DNA of 64,000 bases from Heliocidaris tuberculata (taxonomy: Eukaryota; Echinodermata; Echinoidea; Camarodonta; Echinometridae): NCBI GenBank assembly GCA_025618425.1, contig CM046847.1, positions 1,906,134 to 1,970,133 of the forward strand, given 5' to 3'. Made by a program: the position numbers and the translations under genes. The notes under the pieces are model-generated. The model did no database searches and was not told the origin of the DNA. It saw only the letters and a program-made list of their open reading frames with translations. Every line of letters begins with the position of its first letter. Within the stretch, counting starts at the first letter, position 1. Below, piece after piece: positions 10,925 through 22,384 of this stretch.

Positions 10925-11876
10925 GTGCTCTATGACAACAATTGTCTATTTTTCAAAAACTAGAAGTATCATGCTTTTAAATGATACCTTGATGGCATCC
11001 TTCCGTGCATGCTTTACCGAGCAGCAGCGTTTTAAAAATGACATGTAAAAACTCAGTTGTGCCAGATTTGGGTAAAACCGTGAAAACCTTAGGATCACAT
11101 GCGAACAAGACCCAAATGAAACATGACTTTTAAAAAAACATGAGAAGACTGTTTTCGTCTGTCTATTTCATGAATGAGGGCAAGGATGAAACCCTCATCA
11201 AAAAATAAAGGATTGTCAGTGTTTTGTAAATGTTGGGGGCAGAGAAGGGGCATGGGGGCGTTTCATGAAAGGACTTGTCAGATATTTTATCCGACAAATT
11301 TGCTCTCAGCCAATCAGATGCAAGGATTTCAGTAGCTTATAACAGTTGTCGGATAAAATATCCGACAACTTCCTTTCATGAAACGCTCCCATGTTTTGTA
11401 TTGAAAATGGCACCTACAATCGAAATAATAAGCAATCCCCCCCCCCCCCCCACTTTTAGAACTGCACATAAGGCAGGAAAAATATCAAGATTATGGCAAT
11501 TTCCAACCTCAGGAGGGGCACTTTTTATCTTTTGAGGGATATTTATTGATTTTGAAAATTTTAAGGGTGTACGCCCCTGCCACCACTGGAAATTGGTATT
11601 GACCTGTATTTTATGAATTTCTAGTTGAATAAATGTTATCATCCGAGGGAATTTCAGTATCATATCTTTCAAAGCTGGTATTTCCGTTGGGTCATGTTCG
11701 CATGTGATTCTAACATTTTCATGGTTTTACCCAAATCTGACACAACTGAGTTTTTACATGTCAATTTCAAAATGCTGCTGCTCGGTAAAGCATAAATGGA
11801 TGGATACCATCAAGGTATCATTTAAAAGCATAGTACTTCTAGTTTATGGAAAATAGATAATTGTTATCATAGAGTA
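10925..11876. mobile_element. Inverted-repeat element with ~190-bp arms
   Basis: 10925-11115 reappears in inverted orientation at about 11692-11876; shared marks are AACTCAGTTGTG...TTTGGGTAAAACC and ACTAGAAGTA...GATACCTTGATGG. No coding frame is visible between the arms. A separate MITE (11255-11390) sits inside it. Confidence 0.65.
11255..11390. mobile_element. MITE family A, copy 1
   Basis: The ends GGGGCGTTTCATGAAAGG and CCTTTCATGAAACGCTCCC are inverted, and the centre carries TTTGCTCTCAGCCAATCAGA. The inner inverted pair TTGTCGGATA...TATCCGACAA makes a strong hairpin. Sister copies are at 14755, 39620 and 44752. Confidence 0.8.
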
Positions 11877-11890
11877 CAAATTGTGGTCAC

Positions 11891-12263
11891 ACCAATCCTT
11901 TGTTTTAGGGTTTCGTTTTTTTCTGGGACGCACTGTACAGTCATGTACAGCCACATCGTTGGTGCAGAGAAATGTGGGTTCCTTGGTTTAATAGTGTTCA
12001 CACTTGTATTACCCTTAGTTTGTTACCCTTAGATACTTTGTATCATAGTCATTATTATTGTTCTAGTTAGTAAAACGTATGTCTCACATTTTGATTGCAC
12101 AGCTAGCTTATATGTTTACTATCCACTTTAGAAACTTAATATTGTTAGTATATATTATAAGGTGATTGTTCTCATATGGATAGTGAGCTAATAATTAAGT
12201 GGCAAACGGCGACGAGTCCGTGCCTAACTTCATTACAATAATTTGCAAAAAAAAAAAAAAAAA
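11891..12263 (+). other. Possible retroposon 3' end with A-tail
   Basis: Unique-looking sequence ends in a 17-A run at about 12247-12263. No frame is recognised. It may be the 3' end of a LINE or SINE; confidence is low. Confidence 0.3.
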
Positions 12264-12276
12264 GGGTAACTATGGT

Positions 12277-12332
<56 letters not shown>
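12277..12332. repeat. (CT)n followed by (TA)n microsatellite
   Basis: About 19 CT units are followed by about 9 TA units. A second TA tract is near 12636-12655. Confidence 0.95.
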
Positions 12333-12333
<1 letters not shown>

Positions 12334-14050
12334 GCAACAACTTAAATTGAGTAATCACTGACGTCACTCCTCAGGGGAGTGAAAATAGACTAAAAATAGA
12401 GTGAATTTCAATCGGTTCTTTATAAACAGAAGGTTTTGTTCACTCAAGTGAATGGCTGGGAGTGAAAATAGAGTAAAAATTCACTCTTTTATTTCTTATA
12501 AAACTCGTAAAAAGCGTAATGATACTATTAATTATTTTCAGAGATTATAACCATAAATAAACATGTTGAGAACTTATATTGATATTAGATACAACGAATA
12601 AAAAAAAAAGATTTAAAAAATCAAGGTATGAATATATGTATATATATATATATATTTGGGTGTGTGTGTGAATATAATAGCAAAGTTCTTATGTAGAAGT
12701 TTTTTTTATTATAATTATTCTTTTAGACAAGGTATGTCAAGCAGATTAAGACATATAGCCTGCCCATGAGAAAAATGTATTCACTTAATGGAATATTGTA
12801 TTCGGAAACAGAAGATATTTAGACTGAAAAAGTAAATCACAAATATACATGTACATGTATTAAAAACCTCATCAATTCTTGATTGACGGATATCTTCAGG
12901 TACGAATGAACTAAAATATTAATGTGAAATATTCATCTACAGGTATTCCAGTCAATTACCTAAAACGACCTATAAGGAAACCAGTGCTAACAATGCTGTG
13001 GAATGAATACGAGATATCTTTCATTTTTTCTAGGCATTATATTTGGGATCCTTTTCTTGCAGAGTTTTTGGGTCGTGAACAACATATATCGAGGCAAAAA
13101 CATACACGCTTGGCATAAAACGATTGCTCTCTCTAGCAGTCCATTGTCACGTCATGCATGAATAAATTATTGGATGCAGATTTTCATAGTTGGCTGTCTA
13201 TGCTATGATGAGGAAACTAACATTTGCTACTTTTTAGAAAGCAAGGCCACAAATGGACGAAGTGAATCCCATTCTCTTCTATACTGACACAGCGTATATT
13301 GCCTTTATTAATTCCACGCGACCACGTGTCATGTAATAAAAATTTCATTAGGCATTACTGAATGTGTTTTCTTCCTTTTCGTTCGCTTATGTCATAATAT
13401 AATATTGTTATGCATTTCAGATCTAATTGTTTGATTTTTGGTAACCAAGATTAAGCAAGATGAATTTTAATTCATTCAATGTAAATGTACGCCGAGGGCT
13501 AATTATTATTAGACAACATTTTAGAGCCCAATAACTTGTGCACCCCCCCCCCCAAGGTCAAAAAGCAAAAACCAAAACAAAAGAAAAAGAGAAGGAAAAA
13601 CCTGATCAATTCCCCATTTAATCTAGAAATTATGGCACAACGTGAAACTATTTTTGGTGCACTTAACCCGTGATTGGCAGATAAGTTACATATCATTTTT
13701 TTTAATGAATTTCCATCCTCAAAAACGAAATTTCTTATCCATTTTCCCATTATGAAAAATTCACAAGGACCACAACAAATCTGAATTTTGAAAAAAACAC
13801 TATTCCGTATACACCTCTTCCTAGATATAATTATATCCTACACTCTGAAGAAAGTGAAAGATAAGATTTCTCTCGAAAGTTAACATATGAAAATGCTGTT
13901 TCATACACTTATCCTATAGATCCTATTGGCGTAAATTCATCAAAATCTTGATGAAACTTATATTCTTATATGACTTTGGAGCAAATATTTAAGATCTTTG
14001 AAACTTTAAAAGAGAAAGGTGGCTTTTTGATCAATTTCAATTTATGAACA
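12334..14050. other. Intergenic, no gene seen
   Basis: AT-rich sequence with small repeats of an AGTGAAAATAGA type near 12380-12490 and a C run near 13542. Short frames here show no protein family resemblance. Confidence 0.4.
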
Positions 14051-14430
14051 GGGGTGTCGGAGTCGAGTGGTTTAATCTTTTGACTGGGAATGCAAAGGTA
14101 GAGCCTGGGTTCGAACCAGGCACGGTAGTTATTTCCTTGAGCAAGGCATTTTATCTACATTGCTCCTCTCCACCCATGTGTTAAATGGGTACCCGGTAGG
14201 ATGCGAACGTTATTGTGGTTGGAATAGCATACGTGCGCCTGTAAAATGGCCGCCAGATCACTGGAATTTCCAAAGTGAGTGGAGAATGTGCACTTTAATT
14301 GCACTTTAATTGCAGAATCGTAATTGAATCCAATGACCGCGGTAATAATACACTGTGAAGTGCTTTGATCAGTTACCTAATTGGAAAGGCGCTATATAAA
14401 AATTAGTTATTATTATTGTTATTATTATTA
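14051..14430 (+). mobile_element. tRNA-derived SINE, apparently full length
   Basis: The tRNA-like head has an A box (GAGTGGTTTAATC) and a perfect B box (GGTTCGAACC). A body with CCTTGAGCAAGGCATTTTATC follows, and the 3' end GGCGCTATATAAA is followed by a TTA-repeat tail. This order matches common SINEs of marine deuterostomes. Its tail abuts the first recognised laccase exon. Confidence 0.85.
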
Positions 14431-14461
14431 TTACTGTATTCATGCGATTATCAAACAATAG

Positions 14462-14685
14462 CAAACGAGGAGAAGTCACATGCATGCCTAAGACCATGCA
14501 ACTCTACTGGCCCAATGACGTGTAACTATACTCTAGAGGTGGAATGGTACACGACAATGTCAAGAGAGTGTTATGACTGTCCATGTAACCTTGAAGACTG
14601 TTCACGAGAAAGATGCATCACAGGAGACGGTGTACCCCGTCCCATTGTGACAGCTAACAGAACCATGCCAGGTCCTCCCATTGAG
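14462..14685 (+). CDS. Laccase-like exon a
   Basis: Acceptor CAAACAATAG with a poor pyrimidine tract; the upstream sequence is the TTA tail of a SINE. Encodes EEKSHACLRPC to NRTMPGPPIE, donor GTAAAT. Confidence 0.75.
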
Positions 14686-17600
14686 GTAAATCATTTTCAT
14701 TTAGATTATTATACCCCTGTCACACCGACAAGACCAACTACAGTCCAACAACAAGGGCCCCGTTTCACAAAACTTGTTATCAATAACAAGTTACAATAAT
14801 TGTTATAAGCTACTGAAATCAATGAATCTGATTAGCTGAGAGCAAATTTGTCATAGAAATGGGCAGTTTTATGAAACGGGTCCCATGCAGATCAAACAAA
14901 ATTACACGGAATTGCTAAGAATCGGTCTTAGTATTTCGAAAGTGCGACGTTTTAAAGTTAAAAAAAAAGAGGAAACTTTGAAGCACAGTTTATCACGCTT
15001 TGTTTTTGCATCATCCCTCATATATAGACCTAAGAAGGGATAATTTGTCTCCGCTGGTCAGTGGGGTATCTAGGTATTCTGCGCCCCCCCCCCCCCTACC
15101 CAAACTCAGATTAATGAGCGTTTTTATTTTAGCACTACGTGAAAATGAGTTTTTGATGCACATAACCCGGGGTTGTTAGCCCAAATTTGATGAGTTATTG
15201 TATAAGCGAGGCAATTGAAATTTCTTATGTATTTTCCCCCTTCAAAAAAAAAAAAAAAAAAAAAAAAATCAAAGGGAATATAGCGACCAAGCAATATGTT
15301 TTTTTTTTTAATTGAAATTTTGAACATTTCTATTTTTGGGGCGCAAAATGAATGAATACCCTGAAGAAATATAATTTAATGAATAAAGTAAGGCAATTGC
15401 ATGGCAAATTTATGATTTCTTTCGAATGTTCTACACTTTTTATGCACTTATATCTTATCAGGGGGCGCAAAATTTAACAAGCTCCTGCCTTATGTGGGGG
15501 GGGGGGGACAAAGCAACTAGAGTCAATTAATGGTTAACACTTTAAAAACGTCATTAGGAGCGCAAATAGCTAGATTTGAATATAATTATGCGAGGGAGCA
15601 AAGCGACCGAGCTATAGAAAAATTTTTGCATTTCAAACCCTAAAAAACACAACTTCTTGTGCATTTTGCCCTTTATTTCTCCCCCTTTTCTTTCTTCTTT
15701 TACGTTTTTTGCGCCCCCTTCAAGTGCCGCCCGGGGCACGTGCCCCCTCTGCCCCATCCCCCCCGTAGATACACCACTGCCGCTGGTAGCATGGTCATGA
15801 TGGTAGGGTGACACGAGATGGTAGAGACTGTCATTGTTATGCAAAGGTTATGAAAGGGGTATCCACAGAATTAGGAAATATTAGATTAGAAGTATCGGAA
15901 AATAGCTCTTTAGAGCATGCTTTAAACACATACATTATACAGCATGTTATTGTTATTTTCATTAAACAGAATAATTATAAATTGAAACCAAGTTTCTGCA
16001 GTATAAATATTATGACCTTAAAAATAAGTTTATATTTAGATTAGGAGCGTAGGAAATGATATCGGAATTTTGCATTCAAAAAACCCCTAAACACACTGTC
16101 AAATCACAGCCTATCAAAATTACGATTTGAATAATATCGAGTATAGGCATAGACGTACGGGGAAATTTTCGCGAGGGGGGCTCACCATTTTTTCTTAAAT
16201 ATCCATTTTTCAATTTCTAAATTTTGAGAGCGAGAGAAACGAGCGAGCAAATTTTTTTACAGCTTTTGTACAGATTATTAAAAGAACACTGAAATTCTTA
16301 ATTTCAGAGCACTAGAAAGCTTATCAGTTATAGTTGCAGATCATTAGATTTTGGGTTTATTTTGTGAGAGTAAGCGGCAAAATTGATTTTCCCAACCCCT
16401 TCACAGAGGGAAGCATCTTCCCGACACCTCCCCCCCCCCCCCCTCCTGCGTTACATAGAGAGGCTTGTTCAATGTTAAGAAAGACTCAATCTATTGATAT
16501 GCGAGGGAGATAGTGACAAAATTTAGATTTTGGAATGCTGGAAATTTGGATTATAGAGCACTAGAAAGCTTATCCATTATTATCCTATACTGCAAAGTTA
16601 TCACAAGCCAACCTCTTGCGAAGGGACTAGTTTGCCCTTATCCCTTCACAGAGGAAAGCCTCAGGCCCACACATCTGCTTTCTTGATGTAGACTGGGTTC
16701 CCATAATGCAATGTTGATAACACTGCATCTATTGAAATGCGAGCGAGCGTAACGATCGAGTGAGGATTTTTTTTTTTTTTTTTTTTTTTTTTTGGTAGTG
16801 TTGAAACTACGTATTCTAGAGCACAAGAAATATTTTTCATAGTTAAACATATGTGCCTTGTCAGGAGGGCATGAAAAACGACTTTGCCCCTCTTTTTTGC
16901 AGGGAAAATCATCTGCCCTCCCCCCCCCCCCCAATTCTGGCGCCTTGTGGTAGCCAGAGTTTGCAAAGTACAAGAAGTCCCAAGTGATTTTTTATTTTTT
17001 ATTAAGGAAAGTCAAAACTTTGTATTCTACAGCAAAGGAAAGCTCATTATACATTATTGCCTGATGAAAATTTGCGTACTACAGCACTAGAAATCTGTTA
17101 ATTTATGGTCTTGTAAGGGGGTGCAAAAATTCGCCCCTTCCCTTTGGTAGAGGGGGAAAATGTGCCCACTCCCATATCTAAACCTAACCCTAACCCTAAT
17201 CCTATTCTTCACATTGTCCTTAACAAAAAACCAAATCATGACCTTGACCTTAACCTTTGACCTTCAGAGATATAGACGGAGGAACGAAGTGGCAGGAGCA
17301 AATGTCGTCACGTCACCTGATGGAAGATACACTGCTTCTCATTATCTGCATGTATTTTTAAGGGAGCGTAGAGACTATGACTTTGTGATAAAATTTAGGT
17401 TTTGGAATGGTTTTGTAAAACTTCGCCTAATTGGGGCCCCCTACTTGAATGATTGGGGGGGGGGGGGCAACTGCCCCCTCTGCCTCCTCCCCCCCCCCCC
17501 CCCCCCCCCGCTTCCGGCTCATATGGCCTTAGCGGAGAGAGGGGTATCGAGCTAATGGCGGTCCCTTTCTTTCAGCTATGAAATCCATATATATTTCGTT

Positions 17601-19127
17601 CCTGGTCTGGTGATGCAGGAAGGGCGAGTTACAGGGAGTTTTAATATAGGCCTCATTTTAGGAATAGGAAAACGACGACGACGACATCGGTGATGATGAT
17701 GATGATGATGATGATGACGGCTTCTTGTATATCATTTGGCAGAATCCGCCTCTGCTCGGCGTTCAAAGGCACCGACCGTGCATACATTGGATGGAATGAT
17801 GGATCAAATTCTTACAATCATATTGCAGAACGACATTTCTTTACCCCTCTCTAGATTAATGGATCATAATTTTAAAAACAAGCGTAGGTGACCAAAATTA
17901 GAATATCACAATATAAAAAAAGCTTGTTAAGAATACCTGCAAGTGAGCCATTGTTGCTGCAAAGCAAGCAAACCTACGACCTAAACAGTTTCTCATTAAC
18001 TTGATTCATATTTTTAAGGATATTTCAAATGTACAGTTACGTATTTTATGTTGGTTAAGATTGTGGATTCAGCTTGCCTCCCCCTTTAAAAAAAAATAAA
18101 AGGAATAAAAGAAGAGAAAAGAGAAGAAAGAAGAAAAGAAAGAATACAGTGATGAAAACACATAATTAGTTGTTGTTGTTGTTGTTGTTGTTTTCTTCCT
18201 AAGGTTTGTTTAGGAGATCGGATCATCGTTAACGTCATCAACAGTTTGGACAACGGCGAAGGTATCACCCTTCACTGGCACGGAATATTTCAGAGGGGCA
18301 CACCTTACATGGATGGCGTAGGCATGATCAACCAATGCCCTATACATTCTCATACTTCATTCAGATATGATTTCACTGCAGATAAGATTGGGACGCATTG
18401 GTGGCATGCACACACTGATATCCTTCGAGTTGACGGTCTATCTGGTCCACTTATTGTAAGACAACCTGATGAGGTAAGGGATTCGGTTGTCATTATGTAA
18501 TTGACAATTATGAGGGTCTACTCTGAATAAATGAAAAGTGATTTTGGTGTATTAATTCTTGAAACAAACAGGATTTCAATTGAAACCAATTGCCAAGATA
18601 ATAGTAAAGTAATTTATATATTTATTTATTTATTCATTTATTTATTCACAATATTTAATCAGGAAACCCAATCAACAAATGCTGCTCTCCCTTGGGGAGG
18701 TTCGGTGAAATCCTAGTTTCCTAACTTTTTTGCAGGTTTATTTTTGAAAATCAGTCCGACCAAATATTTACATTTTAATTACATCCTAAAATCAAAATTT
18801 AGCTCAATAATTCTTTAATAATTTGCGAAGTTTTGGCTTGCGATGGACGCATTAGGCGTAACTTTAAAAATTCCTTTATTTTGTCTTCTTAATCAGGGTA
18901 ATGCCCATAGTTCCCTGTATGACTTCGACTTGCCTTCACATACCATATTCCTCACTGACTGGGCGCATGAGACCAGCACAGTTACTTTTGTAGTTGAACA
19001 TCATTTGAACTGCTTTGCCAGTCCCAAATCAATGCTTATCAATGGCAAAGCACAATATGCCATCTACGTCAATGAGTCAAGTAACACACAGTACGTCACA
19101 CCCAGAGAGGTCTTCACAGTCCAACAA
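14462..19127 (+). CDS. Laccase-like multicopper oxidase, partial (three exons)
   Basis: Exons 14462-14685, 18204-18473 and 18897-19127 join in phase 0 and give about 241 residues of the first cupredoxin domain and the start of the second. Family marks are CxRPC...CNYTLEVEWYTTMS, DGVPRPIVTANRTMPGP, LHWHG with QRGTPYMDG, GTHWWHAH, and DFDLPSHTIFLTDW. The LHWHG and HWWHAH histidines are ligands of the trinuclear type 2/3 copper site. Related animal enzymes are secreted and oxidise phenols or iron in cuticle or pigment chemistry; which substrate applies here cannot be read. No signal-peptide exon was found upstream and no C-terminal exons downstream; these may lie in the 500-N gap or be lost. The first exon has no in-frame ATG and needs an upstream exon. 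Confidence 0.85.
14755..14884. mobile_element. MITE family A, copy 2 (in laccase intron)
   Basis: The ends GGGCCCCGTTTCA...AAACTTGTTATC and ATGAAACGGGTCCC are inverted. The centre has a reversed form of the TTTGCTCTCAGC core (GCTGAGAGCAAATTTG). Confidence 0.8.
15060..17150. repeat. Dispersed repeat blocks with GCGAGGGAGCAAAGCGACCG core
   Basis: Degenerate blocks rich in GGGGCGCAAA, C runs and the core motif (about 15594, 16500, 16740) fill the laccase intron. They are related to the large elements at 35470 and 39988. Poly-T/A runs cause spurious Lys- or Phe-rich frames here. Confidence 0.6.
17176..17202. repeat. Short telomere-like CCCTAA tract
   Basis: About three to four CTAACC units in tandem within the laccase intron, followed by degenerate CCTTGACC repeats. 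Confidence 0.6.
17690..18192. repeat. (GAT)n and (GTT)n microsatellites
   Basis: GAT repeat at about 17690-17716 and GTT repeat at about 18169-18192, the latter just upstream of the exon b acceptor. Confidence 0.85.
18204..18473 (+). CDS. Laccase-like exon b with copper ligands
   Basis: 270 nt, phase 0. Acceptor TTTTCTTCCTAAG, donor GTAAGG. Encodes VCLGDRIIVNV, ITLHWHGIFQRG, GTHWWHAH and GPLIVRQPDE. Confidence 0.9.
18897..19127 (+). CDS. Laccase-like exon c
   Basis: 231 nt, phase 0. Acceptor TTCTTAATCAG, donor GTAAGT. Encodes GNAHSSLYDFDLPSHTIFL, SMLINGKAQY and REVFTVQQ, the start of the second cupredoxin region. Confidence 0.85.
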
Positions 19128-19209
19128 GTAAGTGGTTACTTCATTACATCTGAGGCCAAAGTAAACCCATTTTCATCAAGTTTTCATGTGAGGAATGGAT
19201 TACTGAGAT

Positions 19210-19210
<1 letters not shown>

Positions 19211-19265
<55 letters not shown>
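19211..19265. repeat. (TA)n microsatellite
   Basis: About 27 TA units directly after exon c. Confidence 0.95.
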
Positions 19266-19273
<8 letters not shown>

Positions 19274-19372
19274 ATGACGAGAGAATGATGGAACAGAATG
19301 AAGCAGGTCACTCAGTGTATTTACAAGCTTTCGGCTCCTGGTCTTCTTCAAGTTTATTTGCTAAATCAAACA
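19264..19372 (-). mobile_element. Penelope-like terminal fragment (putative)
   Basis: On the minus strand it reads GAAGAAGACCAGGAGCCGAAAG followed by CTTGTAAATACACTG, close to the GATGAAGGGCAGGTGCCCGAAAG block at 49030. Such blocks are typical of Penelope-like element ends in animals. Family assignment is inference. Confidence 0.4.
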
Positions 19373-19887
19373 GAATGAAACAAATAATAATAATAAGCAA
19401 CTTAACAAAACTAAAGACAACAAAACAGAACTATCATAAAAGTATATGACCTCTTTGTCATATACTTTTATCCATATCTCCTTACGACACGCACGCAGTT
19501 GACTTGGCGATTCCACGCATGTAGAGAGTAAAAACCAAATTAATCGTCTTAAAGCCAAATTGTCTTGCCTAATCATCCCTTCAACGCTGGAACTTCACTA
19601 TGCCCCCCCTTCCCCCTTTTTTACATTGTTCCGGTCGGACGCACCAATTTATTTACTTGTGTAGTAAACGCCCTCTACATGACGTCCGTACTACATGTAA
19701 CTATTATTGCACAGAACACCTACACATTACACACGAGAGTACATATTTGCTTCGACCTTAAAAGTCAGGTAATTGTTTATTTTGCTTACTTTTGTTTTTA
19801 TTGAGTTCCATTTTCGTTATTTCACTTACTCCTGCCGAGTAACATCTTTTCGATTTCACTTACTCCTGTTGATTTGGTGACACGACA

Positions 19888-20153
19888 TATGCTCCGCCGA
19901 CATATGCTCCGCCGACAACTGCTCCGAAAAATGCGACAATTGCTCTGCCGATATTTGCTCCGCCGACACTTGCTCCGCCGACAGTTGCTCCGCCGACACT
20001 TGCTCCGCCGACATTTGCTCCGCCGACACTTGCTCCGCCGACATTTGCTCCGCCGACAGTTGCTCCGCCGACAATTGCTCCGCCGAAATATGCTCCGAAA
20101 TTGAGACATTTGCTCCGCCGACATTTGCTCCGCCGACATTTGCTCCGCCGAAA
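19888..20153 (+). repeat. 15-bp tandem array, TTGCTCCGCCGACAC-type
   Basis: About 17 units of 15 bp, mostly TTGCTCCGCCGACAN, with occasional degenerate units (GCTCCGAAAAATGCGACAA). The period keeps all six frames partly open, giving false repetitive proteins. Confidence 0.9.
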
Positions 20154-20176
20154 TATAATAATAGTAATAATGATGA

Positions 20177-20177
<1 letters not shown>

Positions 20178-20207
<30 letters not shown>

Positions 20208-20328
20208 AAGAAGAAGAAGAAGAAGAAGAAGAAGAAGAAGAAGAAGAAGAAGAAGAAGAAGAAGAAGAAGAAGAAGAAGAAGAAGAAGAAGAAGAAGAAG
20301 AAGAAAAAGAAGAAGAAGAAGAAGAAGA
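20178..20328. repeat. (AAG)n, about 150 bp
   Basis: Nearly pure AAG triplets followed by a short AAC tract. One strand is pure purine. Confidence 0.95.
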
Positions 20329-20504
20329 AGAAGAACAACAACAACAACAACAAGAACAAGAATGTATTTATATAGCACATTTTCCATGTGCATGTTCAAA
20401 TGCGTTTTACAATGAATTATCAACGGAACAAGTGAGTTTTAAGATGTTTTTTTTTTTTTTTTTGAAGACAATGAGGGATTGCTGGTTAGGAGAGTTTGGG
20501 GTAG

Positions 20505-20740
20505 TTGAAATATGCTCCGAAATTACGACATTTGCTCCGACGACATTTGCTCCGCCGACAATTGCTCCACCGAATTATGCTTTGAAATGACGACATTTGC
20601 CCCGCCAATGGCTCAGAAGACATCTGCTCCTCTGAAAATTCCTCCGGAAATGCTCCGGGACAATTGCTCCTCCGATACTCAACCTATATTTCTTCCACTG
20701 ACAATTACTCCGCCGACAATTGCTCCGCTGAAATTATGCT
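20505..20740 (+). repeat. Degenerate 15-bp array
   Basis: Same unit, more diverged and with insertions, in the same orientation as the first array. Confidence 0.75.
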
Positions 20741-21649
20741 CCGAAAATAGCTCTCGGCCTAAATTTTCTCGTCAGCTAGTGACACTTTTAAGATCGATAA
20801 TTATTGCTTTCTGAATCCTAAAATGATGTGATGAATTACAGTTTGAAGTAATTATCTTTGTAAAGTATATAAAATTTCAAATAATGTTAATGTCATCCTC
20901 TGTCGAGTTCTCAAGTTCTAGAAATTTTCATATCTGTTTATATCGTGCAGTGAACAATGAGGGCTTACTACGCGCACATTTTTTTTTTCTGCAAAAATGA
21001 CTTAGTTTGCCTGCATGATGTAAGTTATTGATTTAATGATATATTGCAAACGGAATAGGTTTCGCAAGAAGTAGAACATGAAGACATGGTTGTTGATTTG
21101 TTTTCGTGGTTGGGGAGATGGAATATCCTCGAACGCCGAGCAAAGCGACTAAGCGGAGAAAGCGTGTGCGGTTCAAACGGGAAGGATAGACTATAAGAAT
21201 AGCATGCCATTAGATAGAAAGACAAGATGCGAACCGATTTGCTTTCATAAAGATAGTAGGCCTATTATCAGTAGCGTAATGAGCTAAAAATTTTGAAGGG
21301 GTAGAACATGGCATATGGGGCACAATTTCTAAATAGTTGCGAACGAGCGAAGGGAGCTAGCGGAAAAATGACCTTTTTAATGAAAATCTAGCTAATTTTG
21401 TCATAGATCCTAGCATATATCTGGTAAATAATTTCATCTTTTACCTTTTTTCCCCTTTCTTTTTCTTTCCTTTCTGGATAAACACAAAGAATAACAAAAG
21501 GAAATAACTAAGAGAAAATATAAAAGAAAAGCAAATAATAACATAAGCAAAGATAGAACGAGAGAAGGATAAAGCAAAGAATAACATAAGAAAAGAGAGA
21601 GAAGAAGATAGAGGGGGAAAAAAGAATAACATATTAAAGAAAGATATAT

Positions 21650-21975
21650 ATTGGAGCATAATTCGGAGGAGAAATTTTCGTATTTGTCGCGGAGCACTTT
21701 TCGCATTTTTCGGAGCAGTTGTCGGCGGAGCATTCGTCGGCGGAGCATGTCATGGAACCCACGGAGCAAAAAGAGCAAATGTCGTAATTTCGGAGCATAT
21801 TTCGGCGGAGCAATTGTCGCCGGAACAACTGTCGGTGGAGCAAATGTCGGCGGAGCAACTGTCGGCGGAGCAAGTGTCGGCGGAGTAAGTGTCGGCGGAG
21901 CAATTGTCCCGGAGCATTTGTCGCGGAGCACTTGTCGCATTTTTCGGAGCAGTTGTCGGCGGAGCATACGTCATG
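21650..21975 (-). repeat. Inverted 15-bp array
   Basis: The complement unit GGCGGAGCAANTGTC is tandemly repeated here, opposite in direction to the arrays at 19888 and 20505. Confidence 0.85.
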
Positions 21976-22069
21976 GAACCGTTGATTTATGTTGCCAGCT
22001 TTATAACAATTCTGTTCTGTTGTCTTTAGTTTTGTTTTGGCGAGTAACATGCCTTACCTCAACTGAGTA

Positions 22070-22290
22070 AGCTTGTACTCTGCAATCTTACATTGTTTTT
22101 ACTTGTAATCATCACTATTGTCTTCGTTTATATTTTTAAAAATAATACCTTGTGCAATATGTTTATGATATTGAATCTACTTGTTGTTTATATCCGGGAA
22201 ACAGACTTGTATGGGTTGGTCAAACCTTTTTTGTTTACCCGAGACATGTTTTTATAATGTCTGAATAAATTCAAATCAAATCAAATCAAA
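22070..22290 (+). mobile_element. Non-LTR retroelement 3' end with TCAAA-type tail
   Basis: Sequence ends AATAAATTCAAATCAAATC, a short-period tail typical of CR1/L2-type elements. No coding remains. Confidence 0.45.
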
Positions 22291-22384
22291 CATCTTTTCA
22301 ATTTCACTAACTACTGTTGATTTATGTTGCCAGCTTTATGATAGTTCTGTTTTGTTGTCTTTAGTTTTGTTAAATTGCTTATTA

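Noticed and set aside
16638..16973. Minus-strand frames with a Lys run
   Set aside because: Created by a poly-T run and R-type repeat; no family resemblance.
17176..17202. Interstitial telomere or chromosome fusion point
   Set aside because: Only a few CCCTAA units, within a laccase intron full of degenerate simple repeats.
19888..20153. Possible CRISPR array
   Set aside because: The 15-bp units are contiguous, with no unique spacers, and the DNA is from an animal.
19822..20423. Long open frames in all directions encoding poly-Leu, poly-Phe, poly-Arg and repeated AEQMS/RRSKC peptides
   Set aside because: They come from the 15-bp array and the AAG microsatellite; no frame has non-repeat sequence typical of a protein.
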